A stretch of 64,000 nucleotides of DNA from Streptomyces sp. NBC_00663. GTDB taxonomy: Bacteria > Actinomycetota > Actinomycetes > Streptomycetales > Streptomycetaceae. Positions 34,312 to 42,668 of the stretch are shown here, piece after piece (the stretch's first letter is position 1; the number at the start of each line of letters is the position of its first letter). A program made the translations under genes and the position numbers. The stretch lies in the NCBI RefSeq assembly GCF_036226885.1, contig NZ_CP109027.1:3038001-3102000 (forward strand). The letters are read 5' to 3'. A model generated the notes under the pieces. The model was not told the DNA's origin. It ran no database searches and saw nothing but the letters and a program-made list of their open reading frames with translations.

Positions 34312-36267
34312 TCACTTCACCTGGATCCACTTCGCCTCCGACGGCGTGCCGTCCGCGTCCGTCACGAACAGCATGTACCAGCCGGGCGGGACGAGGCTCG
34401 GGTCCTTCGGCACCTCGACCGTCACCGAGTGGGCGTCCTTGGTCAGGCCCAGTTCGATGGAGCGCTGCTCGACGTCGGTGGTGTGGGTGACCGCGCTCGG
34501 CCGCATGAGCCGGGCCTTGACGATCCGGTCGGGGTGGTCGGTGCGGTAGGTCGCGCGGTGGTTCTCGCCGAGGACCTCCGTGCCGCCCCGCAGTACGGGC
34601 CGGTCGGCGCCGCCCCGGTGCAGGGCGGGCGGCGTGAAGACCTCCATGCGCTGCTCGAAGTGACCGAGCTTGGTGTTCTGCTGGTCGTCGAAGAGCGGGT
34701 CGGAGCCGAAGGTGGCGACCCTGCCGTCGGGCAGCAGCAGCGCCTCGGAGTGGTAGTTGCGGCCGACCGTCGGGGACGCCGCCTCATGGAAGACGTTGTC
34801 CTTGGGGTCGTAGAACTGCGCCTTGAGGATGTTGCTGGCACTGCGACCGCGGTAGTCCTCGGAGCCGTTCGAGGTGAAGACGGTGTCGTCCGGCATGATC
34901 ACGCTGTTCAGGTAGCGCGTGCCCTGGGGGAGGTTGGGGCCGTCCTTGAAGACGGGGTTCTCCTCCTTGAGGTCGACGACCGCGGTGCGCGGGGTCGACT
35001 TCTTGGACTCGCCGACGCCTCCGCCGCCGAGGATCATCACCTTCTGGTCCTGCGCGGGCGGCAGCAGCAGGGAGGCCGAGGTCTCGGTCTCGTCGGCGTC
35101 GCGCAGGCCCGGGATCTTCTCGAAGGTGTTGGTCTTCAGATCCCACAGGCCCGGCTCGCGGCCCTTGTCGGCGGGCCCGTAACCGGCGTTGGAGGCCGGG
35201 TAGAAGAGCTTGCCGCCCTTGGTGAGGAAGAGCGCGGGGTAGGTGGGGAAGTACCGCTTGGGGCCGCGGGACCACTTCTTGGTCTTCGGGTCGTAAATCT
35301 CGTTGTCACCGGGGTCGATCACCCCGACGTCGTCCAGTCCGGAGACGGCGAGGACCCGGCCGTCGTCCAGGCCGACGAGGGTGGGGTACCAACGGGCCTT
35401 GTCCATCGGGTCGACGGGGATGTACCGCTCGGCGACCGGGTCGAACTCGTAGGCGGCGCGGATGCCCTGGAAGTCCTGCTTGTCGAGGGTGATCTTCTCC
35501 GACAGGCCGTACGTGTTGGCCGCGTCCTTGCCCTTAAGGCCGACCACCTCGTACTGGGCCTGCTTCTCGGTGACCGACATCGGGCCCTTCTCCACAGCTT
35601 CCACGAAGACGCGGGCCTCGGAGGCCGTCACCTTCGTCTGCCAGGGCTGCATCACACCACGGGCGTTGTAGGTGACCTTGAACTTCTTCTTCGCCTTCGG
35701 GACGGTGACGTCGAACCTGGTGACGTACTCGACTCCGGCGGGCGAGCGGAAGCGGGTGCCCTTCTTCAGGACCATGGCCTTGTCGGGGTTCTCGTTCTTC
35801 ACCCGCATTCCGCCGCCGGCCCGGTCGATCTCGCCGTCGAGGAGTTCGTAGCGGGCGGTGCCCCCGGCCACGAGCATGCGGCCGTCGGGGAGTTGGGCGT
35901 GGCCGGAGCAGAAGAAGTCGTCGGGTGTGGGGATCTTCTTGAAGGTGTCCGTCTTCGGGTCCCACAGGATCGTGTCGAAGGAGCCCTCGTCGAATTTCTT
36001 CTGCTCGTTGCCGGAGCCCGCGACGATCAGGACCTTGCCGGTGTGCAGGAGCGCCGCGTGGATGGCGTTGGTGCGGTACTGCTCCGGGATGTCGACCGTC
36101 GCCCAACTCCCGTACTTCGCCTGGTACTCCGGCTGCGCGATCTTGTACGCGTTGTACTGCTTCCCGGCGAAGTCCAGTGCGGCCGGGGCGTTGAGGCCGG
36201 CGAGGATGGCGATGCCGCCGATACCGAGAACGGTCTTCTTGGTCTTCTGGGACGGCTGGTAGGCCAT
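34312..36267 (-). CDS. glxA: GlxA copper-radical oxidase (galactose-oxidase family)
   Basis: The 651-residue membrane-anchored copper-radical oxidase has one hydrophobic segment at about 14-32, then a seven-bladed Kelch-type domain and a C-terminal domain. Comparison with galactose oxidase places the Tyr-Cys cofactor at Cys120 (DDFFCSGHAQLPDG) and a Tyr in ARWYPTLV near 294. Copper ligands are in GRNYHSEALLLPDG (Tyr-His about 505-506) and VTHTTDVEQR (His near 595). In Streptomyces GlxA oxidises the glycan made by CslA and is needed for its deposition. Its ribosome site GGAGGC spans the cslA stop, so translation is coupled. Confidence 0.93.
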   Translation of the reverse strand: MAYQPSQKTKKTVLGIGGIAILAGLNAPAALDFAGKQYNAYKIAQPEYQAKYGSWATVDIPEQYRTNAIHAALLHTGKVLIVAGSGNEQKKFDEGSFDTILWDPKTDTFKKIPTPDDFFCSGHAQLPDGRMLVAGGTARYELLDGEIDRAGGGMRVKNENPDKAMVLKKGTRFRSPAGVEYVTRFDVTVPKAKKKFKVTYNARGVMQPWQTKVTASEARVFVEAVEKGPMSVTEKQAQYEVVGLKGKDAANTYGLSEKITLDKQDFQGIRAAYEFDPVAERYIPVDPMDKARWYPTLVGLDDGRVLAVSGLDDVGVIDPGDNEIYDPKTKKWSRGPKRYFPTYPALFLTKGGKLFYPASNAGYGPADKGREPGLWDLKTNTFEKIPGLRDADETETSASLLLPPAQDQKVMILGGGGVGESKKSTPRTAVVDLKEENPVFKDGPNLPQGTRYLNSVIMPDDTVFTSNGSEDYRGRSASNILKAQFYDPKDNVFHEAASPTVGRNYHSEALLLPDGRVATFGSDPLFDDQQNTKLGHFEQRMEVFTPPALHRGGADRPVLRGGTEVLGENHRATYRTDHPDRIVKARLMRPSAVTHTTDVEQRSIELGLTKDAHSVTVEVPKDPSLVPPGWYMLFVTDADGTPSEAKWIQVK

Positions 36268-36270
36268 GGC

Positions 36271-38037
36271 CTAGTTGCCTCCTGTCGTGGTGCTGGAGGT
36301 GGTGGCGAGGGCGGGCTCGCTGCCGTCGACGACCCGGGCGGAGGCGTGCAGCGACTGCCGCTCGCGGCGCTCCTTCAGCAGGGTGGCCGCCCAGACCCCC
36401 ACCGGGGCCAGCGAGATGACCATCGCGAGGACCGCCCAGGTGCGCATGGCCACATGGGTGTGGTCGAGGACGACCGAGGCGGCCAGCGAGGTCCCGAGGA
36501 GGACCGCCCAGAAGAGATGGATGCGGAAGGTGAGGAGCCGGTCCGGGCTGGCGTCCCCGCCCTTGGGGGTGACGACGAAGCGGCTGGGGCGGCGGAGCAG
36601 GGCCGCGCCGAAGGACTTGAGGTAGATGGGCGCCGAGAGCGCCGACATCGCCATGCCCGCGAGGCCGCCCGAGCCCTCGGGTTCGTGCGGGGAGACGTTG
36701 TGGCGGCGGTTCCACAGGTAGAGGCCGATCTGGAGGGCGGCGGCGTCGCTGTAGAGCATCAGCCAGACAGAAGCGGCGACCTGGGTGCCGGACGCGCCGA
36801 ACCAGAGGAAGAGGAAGCAGCTGAGGATGCCGAGGAACCAGTTGACGGCCGTCATCGGGTAGTAGACGAGCATCAGCGTGTACGAGAACAGCCGCCCGGG
36901 CGGCATCGTGAACGGCGCCTTCCAGTACTGCTTGAACAGCGTCTCGTACGTCCCCCTCGACCAGCGCATCTGCTGGGTGAAGAAGTCCGTCCAGGAGGCC
37001 GGCCCCTCGCCGACGGCGAGGACGTCCGGGGTGTAGACGGAACGCCAGTGGTGGCGGGTCTTCGGATTACGGTGCCGGTGCAGCTCGAAGCCGGTGGCCA
37101 TGTCCTCGGTGATGGAGTCGTACAGCCCGCCGATCTGCTTGACGGCCGCGATCCGTACGACGTTGTTGGTGCCGACGAACATCGGTGCGCGGTAGCGGTT
37201 GCCGGCCCGCTGGATCAGCGCGTGGAAGAGGAACTGCTGCGACTCGGCGGCCTTGGTGACGGGGTGGTGGTAGTTGCCGTACACCTGCGGTCCGACGACG
37301 AAGGAGACGTCCGGGTCACGGAAGTAACCCATCATCCGCTCAAGGAAGTTGGGCAGCGGCACATGGTCGGTGTCGACCGAGGCGAAGAACTCGTACTCGG
37401 CGCCGTGCATGGCGATCCACGCGTTGTAGTTGCCGTGCTTGGTGCGGGCCTTGTGGACGCCCTTGGAGCGGTTCCACTCCGGGACGCCGTGGCGGGTGAA
37501 GTGCCGGACGCCGAGTTCCGCGCACAGGGCCCTCGCCTGTTCGTCGTCCCCTTCGTCGAGGAGCCAGACGTCGAGCGGGCCGGTGTGGGTGACCTTCGTG
37601 GCGCCTTCGAGGGTGGCGCGGACCATCGAGAGGGGTTCCTTGCCCGGGACGTACGTCGTGAGGAAGGCGACGCGGGTGCCGGGTTCGGGGGTGACGGGTA
37701 CGGGGTCACGGGCGACGAGGGTCGCGTGGGCCACGGAGACCACGTTGACGACCATGAACAGCTCGATGAGCCCGATGGCTATGAGCATCGTGATGTCGAG
37801 CCAGACCATCCACGCGTCGCCGCCCTCGCGCTCGACCCAGTGGGTCGGCCAGACGAGGTACACGAGCAGGGCGCCGGTGAGCACCGGTGCGAGGGACATC
37901 AGCAGGATGGCGCGTATTCGGTGCGGCTCGCCGGAGAGGAGTGAGGTGTACTGCACCCGGTAGGACGTGCCGGACGGCTCCGTCAGCGGTCCGGCGAGTC
38001 GGCTGTAGGTGTCGTAGTCGTAGCCCTCCGGCCGCAC
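36271..38037 (-). CDS. cslA: Cellulose-synthase-like glycosyltransferase CslA
   Basis: This inner-membrane family 2 glycosyltransferase polymerises a beta-glucan while extruding it. Helices flank a cytoplasmic catalytic domain with motifs DEGDD, DTDH (DxD), SITEDMATG (TED, catalytic Asp) and QQMRWSRG (QxxRW), followed by at least five C-terminal helices. The frame opens at ATG 38061, but GTG 38037 is preceded by GGAGGG five nt away and is chosen (588 residues). glxA follows immediately. CslA is known to act at hyphal tips with DivIVA; the Scy/FilP genes of the same tip machinery lie 15 kb away. Confidence 0.93.
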   Translation of the reverse strand: MRPEGYDYDTYSRLAGPLTEPSGTSYRVQYTSLLSGEPHRIRAILLMSLAPVLTGALLVYLVWPTHWVEREGGDAWMVWLDITMLIAIGLIELFMVVNVVSVAHATLVARDPVPVTPEPGTRVAFLTTYVPGKEPLSMVRATLEGATKVTHTGPLDVWLLDEGDDEQARALCAELGVRHFTRHGVPEWNRSKGVHKARTKHGNYNAWIAMHGAEYEFFASVDTDHVPLPNFLERMMGYFRDPDVSFVVGPQVYGNYHHPVTKAAESQQFLFHALIQRAGNRYRAPMFVGTNNVVRIAAVKQIGGLYDSITEDMATGFELHRHRNPKTRHHWRSVYTPDVLAVGEGPASWTDFFTQQMRWSRGTYETLFKQYWKAPFTMPPGRLFSYTLMLVYYPMTAVNWFLGILSCFLFLWFGASGTQVAASVWLMLYSDAAALQIGLYLWNRRHNVSPHEPEGSGGLAGMAMSALSAPIYLKSFGAALLRRPSRFVVTPKGGDASPDRLLTFRIHLFWAVLLGTSLAASVVLDHTHVAMRTWAVLAMVISLAPVGVWAATLLKERRERQSLHASARVVDGSEPALATTSSTTTGGN

Positions 38038-38141
38038 AGCGCCCTCCAGTGATCGAAACATCCGTTATGCCCGATAGAGACACAAAAGTGGAGTTTCCTG
38101 GGTGTGTCGAACTGGGAGGGTCCAGCCGGGCGACCGTGGAC

Positions 38142-39050
38142 TCAGAGGCGCGGGGCCCCGGTCACGGACATCACCAGCGAGTACAGCGAGGTGGTGGCGG
38201 CGATGAACAGACGGTTGTTCCGGGGCCCGCCGAAGGCGATGTTGGCGACCGGCTCGGGCACCCGCAGCCGGCCGATGAGGGTGCCGTCGGGGTCGTAGCA
38301 GTGGACCCCGTCGGCGAGCGCGGCGGCCCACAGGCGGCCCTCGTCGTCGAGCCGGATGTTGTCGAAGTGCACGCCGTCACGGGCCTCGGCGAAGACCTTC
38401 CCGCCGGAGAGCGTGCCGTCGTCGTGGACGTCGTACACGTGGATGCGCGCGGCGCGGGAGTCGGAGACGTACAGCCGCCGCTCGTCCGGGGACAGGATGA
38501 CGCCGTTGGGCCCCTCGAACCCGTCGGCGGCGAGGTGCACCCGCCCGTCCACCGGGTCGATCCGGTAGACGTTGCAGGCGCCGATCTCGGACTCGGCGCG
38601 ATGCCCCTCGTAGTCGCTGACGATGCCGAAGTCCGGGTCGGAGAACCAGATCGTGCCGTCGGAGCGGACGACGGAGTCGTTCGGCGAGTTGAGCCGCTTG
38701 CCGCTGTAGTGCGTGGCCAGGACGGTGACCGTCCCGTCGGCCTCGGTACGGGTGACCCTCCGATTGCCCTGCTCACACGTCACCAACCGCCCTTGCCGGT
38801 CGAGGGTGTTGCCGTTGCTGAACCCGGCCGGACTGCGGAACACCCCCACCGCTCCGGAGGCCTCGTCCCAGCGCAGGATGCGGTCGTTGGGGATGTCGCT
38901 CCAGATCAACTGCCGCCACGCGGGCAGATACAGCGGCCCCTCGGCCCAGCGGCAGTCGTCGTACAGCACCTCCAGCCTGCTGTCGCCGTTCGTGCAACGC
39001 CCGCTGCGGAAGCGGTCGTCCAGGATCTCGTACAGGCCGTCGGTGGACAT
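38142..39050 (-). CDS. SMP-30/gluconolactonase (LRE) family protein
   Basis: The 302-residue six-bladed propeller hydrolase carries family motifs ECRWAEGPLYLP-like (CRWAEGPLYLPAWRQLIWSD), FSNGNTLDRQGRLV, RLNSPNDSVVRSDGTIWFSD and FEGPNGVILSPDERRLYVSD. The Asn and Asp of NSPND and SD act as metal ligands in relatives. It likely hydrolyses a sugar lactone; the substrate is unknown. ATG 39050 follows GAGAGGA. It is the last gene of the TetR operon, with 29 bp after the TetR stop; cslA starts 104 bp further on. Confidence 0.88.
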   Translation of the reverse strand: MSTDGLYEILDDRFRSGRCTNGDSRLEVLYDDCRWAEGPLYLPAWRQLIWSDIPNDRILRWDEASGAVGVFRSPAGFSNGNTLDRQGRLVTCEQGNRRVTRTEADGTVTVLATHYSGKRLNSPNDSVVRSDGTIWFSDPDFGIVSDYEGHRAESEIGACNVYRIDPVDGRVHLAADGFEGPNGVILSPDERRLYVSDSRAARIHVYDVHDDGTLSGGKVFAEARDGVHFDNIRLDDEGRLWAAALADGVHCYDPDGTLIGRLRVPEPVANIAFGGPRNNRLFIAATTSLYSLVMSVTGAPRL

Positions 39051-39079
39051 GGGGTCCTCTCGGGTACAGGTGTTGCGGG

Positions 39080-39730
39080 TCAACGGCGGTTCGTGCGCCG
39101 CAGATGAAGTCGTACCGCACGCTGGGCCACCGGGCCCAGTTCCTCCAAGGCGGCCACCAGCACACCGAGTTGCTCCAGGGCGTCCAGCGCGGCCGTCGCG
39201 CCCGGCAGGTCCACGCCCTCGTACAGTTCGATGCCCACGAAGGACGCGGCGACCGCCCTCGCCAGGCCCGCCGGATCGGTGAACTCCTCGAAGGGGGTAC
39301 CCGCGAGGACCCTGCGGAGGACCTTCTCGATCTCGGTGATCCAGGACTCGAGACCCGCAGCCGTGGCCGCCGCGAGGCTCTCATGGGTCTGGGCGCCGGC
39401 CAGGAGCTGGCCGAGGAGGGCGACATGGCCGCCGGAGCGCTCCTCCTCGTGGATCTGCCGTCCCACCACGAGGAGTTCGGAGAGCGAGCCCACCTGGTCG
39501 AAGCGGGGGCGGTAGCGGGCCACGGCCTGCTCGGCGCCGTACCGGCAGGCCGCCGCGAGGAGTTCGTCGACCGAGCCGAAGTGGTAGAAGACCAGGGCCT
39601 GGTTGACGCCCGCCGCCGAGGCGATCGTACGGGCCGACGCCTTGGCGATCCCCTGGTCGACGAGGGTCCGCAGCGCGCCTTCCAGCAGCTTGGTCTTCGT
39701 CTCCGCCGACTTCGCGGTCTCCGGGCTCAC
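39080..39730 (-). CDS. TetR-family regulator, probable autorepressor
   Basis: The 216-residue TetR protein has its helix-turn-helix at about 10-58 (LLEGALRTLVDQGIAKASAR, then AGVNQALVFYHFGSVDELL) and a variable ligand domain after it. The GTG 39730 start overlaps the stop of the DUF4166 gene (GTGA), so it is co-translated in the four-gene operon. The paired 18-bp palindromes in front of the operon are its most likely binding sites. Confidence 0.9.
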   Translation of the reverse strand: MSPETAKSAETKTKLLEGALRTLVDQGIAKASARTIASAAGVNQALVFYHFGSVDELLAAACRYGAEQAVARYRPRFDQVGSLSELLVVGRQIHEEERSGGHVALLGQLLAGAQTHESLAAATAAGLESWITEIEKVLRRVLAGTPFEEFTDPAGLARAVAASFVGIELYEGVDLPGATAALDALEQLGVLVAALEELGPVAQRAVRLHLRRTNRR

Positions 39731-40800
39731 GCGCGCGACTCCTCGCGGACCGGGCGCAGGCCGGGTCGGACGCCGCAGGTGCGGATGTCGCTGTACGTCG
39801 CCTTGAAGGAGCCCTCGTAGCCGAAGAGGGGCCCGAAGTACTTGTTGACGACCCTGACCCGGATACGGAAGCGGCCCGTCACGTCGTCGTACGACTCGCG
39901 GACCTCGGCCGTCGCGCCGATCAGCTCGGGCACGCGGACGTCCACCACGCCCTCCCTGAACCGGTGTTCGCCGGAGCGGATGAGGAGCGAGCCGTCGGGC
40001 TCGGCGTGGAAGTGGAGGTCGGTGGCCAGGTGCTGGTGGGTGCCGAGGTAGTCGAGGACCCGGTCGCCTTGGGGTCCCAGGACCATCTGGGCGTCGAAGC
40101 GACGGGAGCGGCCGGGCAGGTCGAAGGTACGCACGAAGGTCACCGTCTCACGGCCGTAGGTGTCGGCGTACGGCACGTTCTCGATGACGAAGGGAATGTT
40201 CCGGCCGGTGCGCGGGACAAGGATGTTGCGGGTGGTGCCGAGCGCAAGAAACGGCTTCACCAAGGCCCCACCGTGCCAGATCCGATCCATGACACCCCGG
40301 CCCGTACAGGCCTCCCCACTCGCCAGACCCACCGAGAAGCGGCGCTGGAGCTGGGGGTGGAGGGCCTCGAAGGCCGGGCCCATCGCGGTACGGAAGATCG
40401 AGGTCGCGGCGGGCGACGCAAGGGAAGCGGGCTTTTCGGAGTGCACGGGAGGCATGGTCATCGCGGGGTCTCCTGGGTACGCAAGGGCGCGGTCGTCGCG
40501 GGATTTCTCGGGTGCGTGGGGGCGCGGTCGCCGGGGGTCTGTCCGGGGGGCAGGCGCGGTCGCCGGGGGTCCGTCCGGGGGAAGGCGCGGTCGCCGCGCC
40601 TGTCCGGGGGGAAGGCGCGGTCGCCGCGGGGTCTCTCGGGTGCACGGGAGGCGCGGTCGCCGCGGGCCGTCCCCGTGCGCGGCCGGCGCGGTCACTGCGG
40701 GGTCCGTCCGGTGCGACGGCACAATCGCCGCGAAATCCCTCCGGTGCGAAGAAGACACGATCGCCGCGGGCCCACCCCCGTGCGCGGCAGGCTTGGTCAT
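39727..40800 (-). CDS. DUF4166 protein with repeat-expanded N-terminus
   Basis: The conserved DUF4166 domain covers the last 230 residues or so (FRTAMGPAFEALHPQLQRRF, GVMDRIWHGGALVKPFLALG, FLFVE-type end FGPLFGYEGSF). The domain's role is unknown. Upstream lies a Pro/Arg-rich, low-complexity stretch of about 113 residues encoded by tandem copies of a start-site-like sequence (40441-40816). Two starts are possible: ATG 40800, which overlaps the upstream stop (ATGA) and follows GGAGAG, giving 357 residues; and ATG 40461 after GGAGAC, giving about 244 residues of normal domain. The latter probably yields the functional form. It is coupled to the SRPBCC gene upstream and TetR downstream. Confidence 0.75.
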   Translation of the reverse strand: MTKPAAHGGGPAAIVSSSHRRDFAAIVPSHRTDPAVTAPAAHGDGPRRPRLPCTRETPRRPRLPPGQARRPRLPPDGPPATAPAPRTDPRRPRPHAPEKSRDDRALAYPGDPAMTMPPVHSEKPASLASPAATSIFRTAMGPAFEALHPQLQRRFSVGLASGEACTGRGVMDRIWHGGALVKPFLALGTTRNILVPRTGRNIPFVIENVPYADTYGRETVTFVRTFDLPGRSRRFDAQMVLGPQGDRVLDYLGTHQHLATDLHFHAEPDGSLLIRSGEHRFREGVVDVRVPELIGATAEVRESYDDVTGRFRIRVRVVNKYFGPLFGYEGSFKATYSDIRTCGVRPGLRPVREESRA

Positions 40801-40816
40801 CGCGGGCTCTCCAAAG
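40441..40816 (-). repeat. Minisatellite of 11 units derived from a gene-start region
   Basis: About eleven degenerate 30-37-bp units run through this stretch. On the minus strand each resembles GGAGACCCCGCGATGACC, mostly with ATG decayed to GCG. The outermost units keep a ribosome site and a start codon at 40461 and 40800. The reading frame stays open throughout. Confidence 0.85.
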
Positions 40817-41558
40817 TGCGCAGGAGCCGGGGTGCGTGGACGCGGCTCGGTGGGCGGCGCAGGCAGCGGCGGGCGGCCGGGGTGCCGGGCAGGGGCGGGG
40901 CGAGGAGGGCCAGGGCGAGGGCGACCAGGGCGAGCGCGGGCATCCAGTAGAAGAAGAGCGGCGCCAGCGGCCCGGTCAGGCGCAGCAGGCTGCCGTAGCC
41001 GAAGCCCGTGCAGGCGAGGACGATCACCAGGGCCCGCAGCAGCAGTTCGGCCAGCCAGTTCGCGCGCGCCCGCTCCGGGGTGATCCCGCGCTCCAGCCAC
41101 AGCCGGAGCCGGTCGAAGGACCAGGCCGTGGCCCAGCCCATGAGCGGACGGAACAGCAGCCGGTCGGCGCACGCGCCGAAGGCGCCCCAGCGGGGCCGGT
41201 AGTCGTAGCCGGTCAGGAAGCGGACCCCGTCGCCGTCCGGGACGTACCGCCAGTAGCCGCTGCCCTCGGCGAGCAGCGAGAGCGGATGCGGGGAGGAGAA
41301 GCGCAGGGCGGAGGTGCGGGTGCCGTCGGGGCGCTCCTTCTCACCGGCCGAGACGCCGGTCCCGGCGATCGAGAGGCCGGGCAGGAGGCGCGTGGCGTAC
41401 CGGAAGTGCTGCGGTTCCCCGTCGGCCCGCGGGAGGTAGTCGATGTCGGTGAAACGGAGGTCCCAGCGCTGATGCTCGGACGGCTCCTGGGTACGCGCCC
41501 ACAGCTCGTCGAGATCGGCACGGATGCGCGCCTCCACGTAGAGATTGATCTGACCCAT
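40797..41558 (-). CDS. SRPBCC-domain protein with C-terminal membrane helices
   Basis: The 253-residue protein has an N-terminal START/Bet v1-like ligand cavity domain (about 1-150: MGQINLYVEARIRADLDELW, TDIDYLPRADGEPQHFRYAT, YDYRPRWGAFG) and two to three hydrophobic segments near 185-235 (ALVIVLACTGFGYGSLLRLT, then FFYWMPALALVALALALLAP). The combination suggests a membrane-attached lipid-binding protein; the ligand is unknown. ATG 41558 follows GGGGGAATCAG. It is the first gene of the operator-controlled operon, and its stop overlaps the next start (ATGA). Confidence 0.8.
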   Translation of the reverse strand: MGQINLYVEARIRADLDELWARTQEPSEHQRWDLRFTDIDYLPRADGEPQHFRYATRLLPGLSIAGTGVSAGEKERPDGTRTSALRFSSPHPLSLLAEGSGYWRYVPDGDGVRFLTGYDYRPRWGAFGACADRLLFRPLMGWATAWSFDRLRLWLERGITPERARANWLAELLLRALVIVLACTGFGYGSLLRLTGPLAPLFFYWMPALALVALALALLAPPLPGTPAARRCLRRPPSRVHAPRLLRTLESPR

Positions 41559-41583
41559 CTGATTCCCCCAGGTCAACCTGATG

Positions 41584-41601
41584 TTTGAGCGATCGCTCAA
41601 A
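41584..41601. promoter_or_regulatory. 18-bp palindromic operator, copy A
   Basis: TTTGAGCGATCGCTCAAA is a perfect palindrome 26 bp upstream of the SRPBCC start, in the expected leader/core promoter. Confidence 0.85.
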
Positions 41602-41626
41602 TTCTCTGGGGCAGAAGTTACACCTG

Positions 41627-41644
41627 TTTGAGCGATCGCTCAAA
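41627..41644. promoter_or_regulatory. 18-bp palindromic operator, copy B
   Basis: This is an identical TTTGAGCGATCGCTCAAA, 43 bp centre to centre from copy A, close to four helical turns, so two dimers could bind on the same DNA face. Confidence 0.85.
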
Positions 41645-41658
41645 CAGTGGGCACAAGA

Positions 41659-41686
41659 GAACCCCGGCCCGCGCGGGCCGGGGTTC
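41659..41686. terminator. 28-bp perfect palindrome, terminator of the thiamine-binding gene
   Basis: The half GAACCCCGGCCCGC is followed directly by its complement. It lies 23 bp after the 41709 stop and just upstream of the palindromic operators, insulating the two operons. Confidence 0.75.
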
Positions 41687-41708
41687 ACCAAAAAACGGGA
41701 CCTCAGGG

Positions 41709-42002
41709 CTACTCGGCGAGATGCCGCTCCACCGTCGCCACCTTCGACGTCAGACCGTCCGTCACCCCGGGGCGGATGTCCGCCTTGAGAACCACGGACA
41801 CGCGCGGGGCACGCGCCTCGACGGCCGCGACGGCGCGCTTCACCACGTCCATCACCTCGTCCCACTCCCCCTCGATCGAGGTGAACATCGCGTCGGTGCG
41901 GTGAGGCAGACCGGACTCGCGGACGACGCGGACGGCGTCGGCGACGTACTCCCCCACCTCTTCGCCGACCCCCAGCGGCGTCACGGAGAAGGCGACGATC
42001 AC
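41709..42002 (-). CDS. MTH1187-family thiamine-binding protein
   Basis: The 97-residue small alpha/beta protein belongs to the MTH1187/YkoF-like thiamine-binding family ([60 protein letters not shown]). Members bind thiamine precursors and form tetramers. Its ATG overlaps the stop of the upstream DUF3817 gene by 4 bp. Confidence 0.88.
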   Translation of the reverse strand: MIVAFSVTPLGVGEEVGEYVADAVRVVRESGLPHRTDAMFTSIEGEWDEVMDVVKRAVAAVEARAPRVSVVLKADIRPGVTDGLTSKVATVERHLAE

Positions 42003-42346
42003 GAGGTCTTCACCGCCTGCTCCTGCCGGGCGCGGGAGGCGATGACCGCGTCCTCGGCCTCACGCCGGAGCTTGCGCTCGGCGAAGAAGCCGCCGGTCGG
42101 CAGGACCGAGAGGACGAAGTAGAGGGCGGCGGTGCTGGCGGACCACTTCGTGCGGTTCCAGGCGTCCGCCCAGAAGACCACGTACAGGACGAAGAGAACG
42201 CCGTGGACCATGCCCATGACCGGGACCGCGTTGAAGTCGGTGGTCCGCTTCAGCACCGAGCAGACGAGCAGAAGCAGGAAGGAGACCGCCTCCGGGGCGG
42301 AGACGAGACGGAGGCGGCGGAGGGCGCTGGCGGTCTTGAGGTCCAC
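41999..42346 (-). CDS. DUF3817 membrane protein, second copy
   Basis: The 115-residue protein has three predicted helices (about 16-34, 42-62, 70-88) and the DUF3817 core [20 protein letters not shown] plus FFAERKL. It is paralogous to 29923-30261. It is translationally coupled to the thiamine-binding protein gene. Confidence 0.87.
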   Translation of the reverse strand: MDLKTASALRRLRLVSAPEAVSFLLLLVCSVLKRTTDFNAVPVMGMVHGVLFVLYVVFWADAWNRTKWSASTAALYFVLSVLPTGGFFAERKLRREAEDAVIASRARQEQAVKTS

Positions 42347-42668
42347 GGGTCACCTTCGGTGGGAGTTGCGTCGAGAGGGGGCCTGCCGGTTTGTGAACAC
42401 ATGCACAAACGTTCGTCCATTGTGGCAAACGGTTGAGCGGAGACAGCCCCGGGGGTCGGTGGAGACCGTGAGGAGTGGCTGTGCGATTCGTCTCCCTCAT
42501 GACCCTGCCGGGCCTCGTGGCGCTGCTCACCCCGCTGGCCCCGGTCGACCAGCCGCCGCTCGGGACCGGCCGGTTCGCGCGCTGCCCTTAGGGGCTCGAT
42601 CAGGGTCCTTCTCCACCCTCGGGCCCTGTCGGCAAGGCCTTGCCGCGGGCTACCTTCGCAGCGTGGCG
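42347..42668. promoter_or_regulatory. Region between DUF3817 and AIM24 genes
   Basis: This 322-bp divergent gap holds a possible small ORF (42481-42591) and a perfect 14-bp palindrome, GGCAAGGCCTTGCC, at 42631-42644, 24 bp before the AIM24 start, a candidate operator. Confidence 0.5.
42481..42591 (+). CDS. Possible 36-residue hydrophobic peptide
   Basis: GTG 42481 lies 7 nt after GAGGAG and opens 36 codons to a TAG. The peptide begins VRFVSLMTLPGLVALLTPLA and ends in a Pro/Arg-rich tail with one Cys, so it looks like a signal or single helix with a short tail. No family is recognised. The good ribosome site is the main support; it may be spurious. Confidence 0.4.
   Translation: MRFVSLMTLPGLVALLTPLAPVDQPPLGTGRFARCP

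Noticed and set aside
33155..41690. Genomic island with integrase or attachment sites
   Set aside because: No integrase, transposase, tRNA or flanking direct repeat was seen; only gene order, from memory, suggests insertion.
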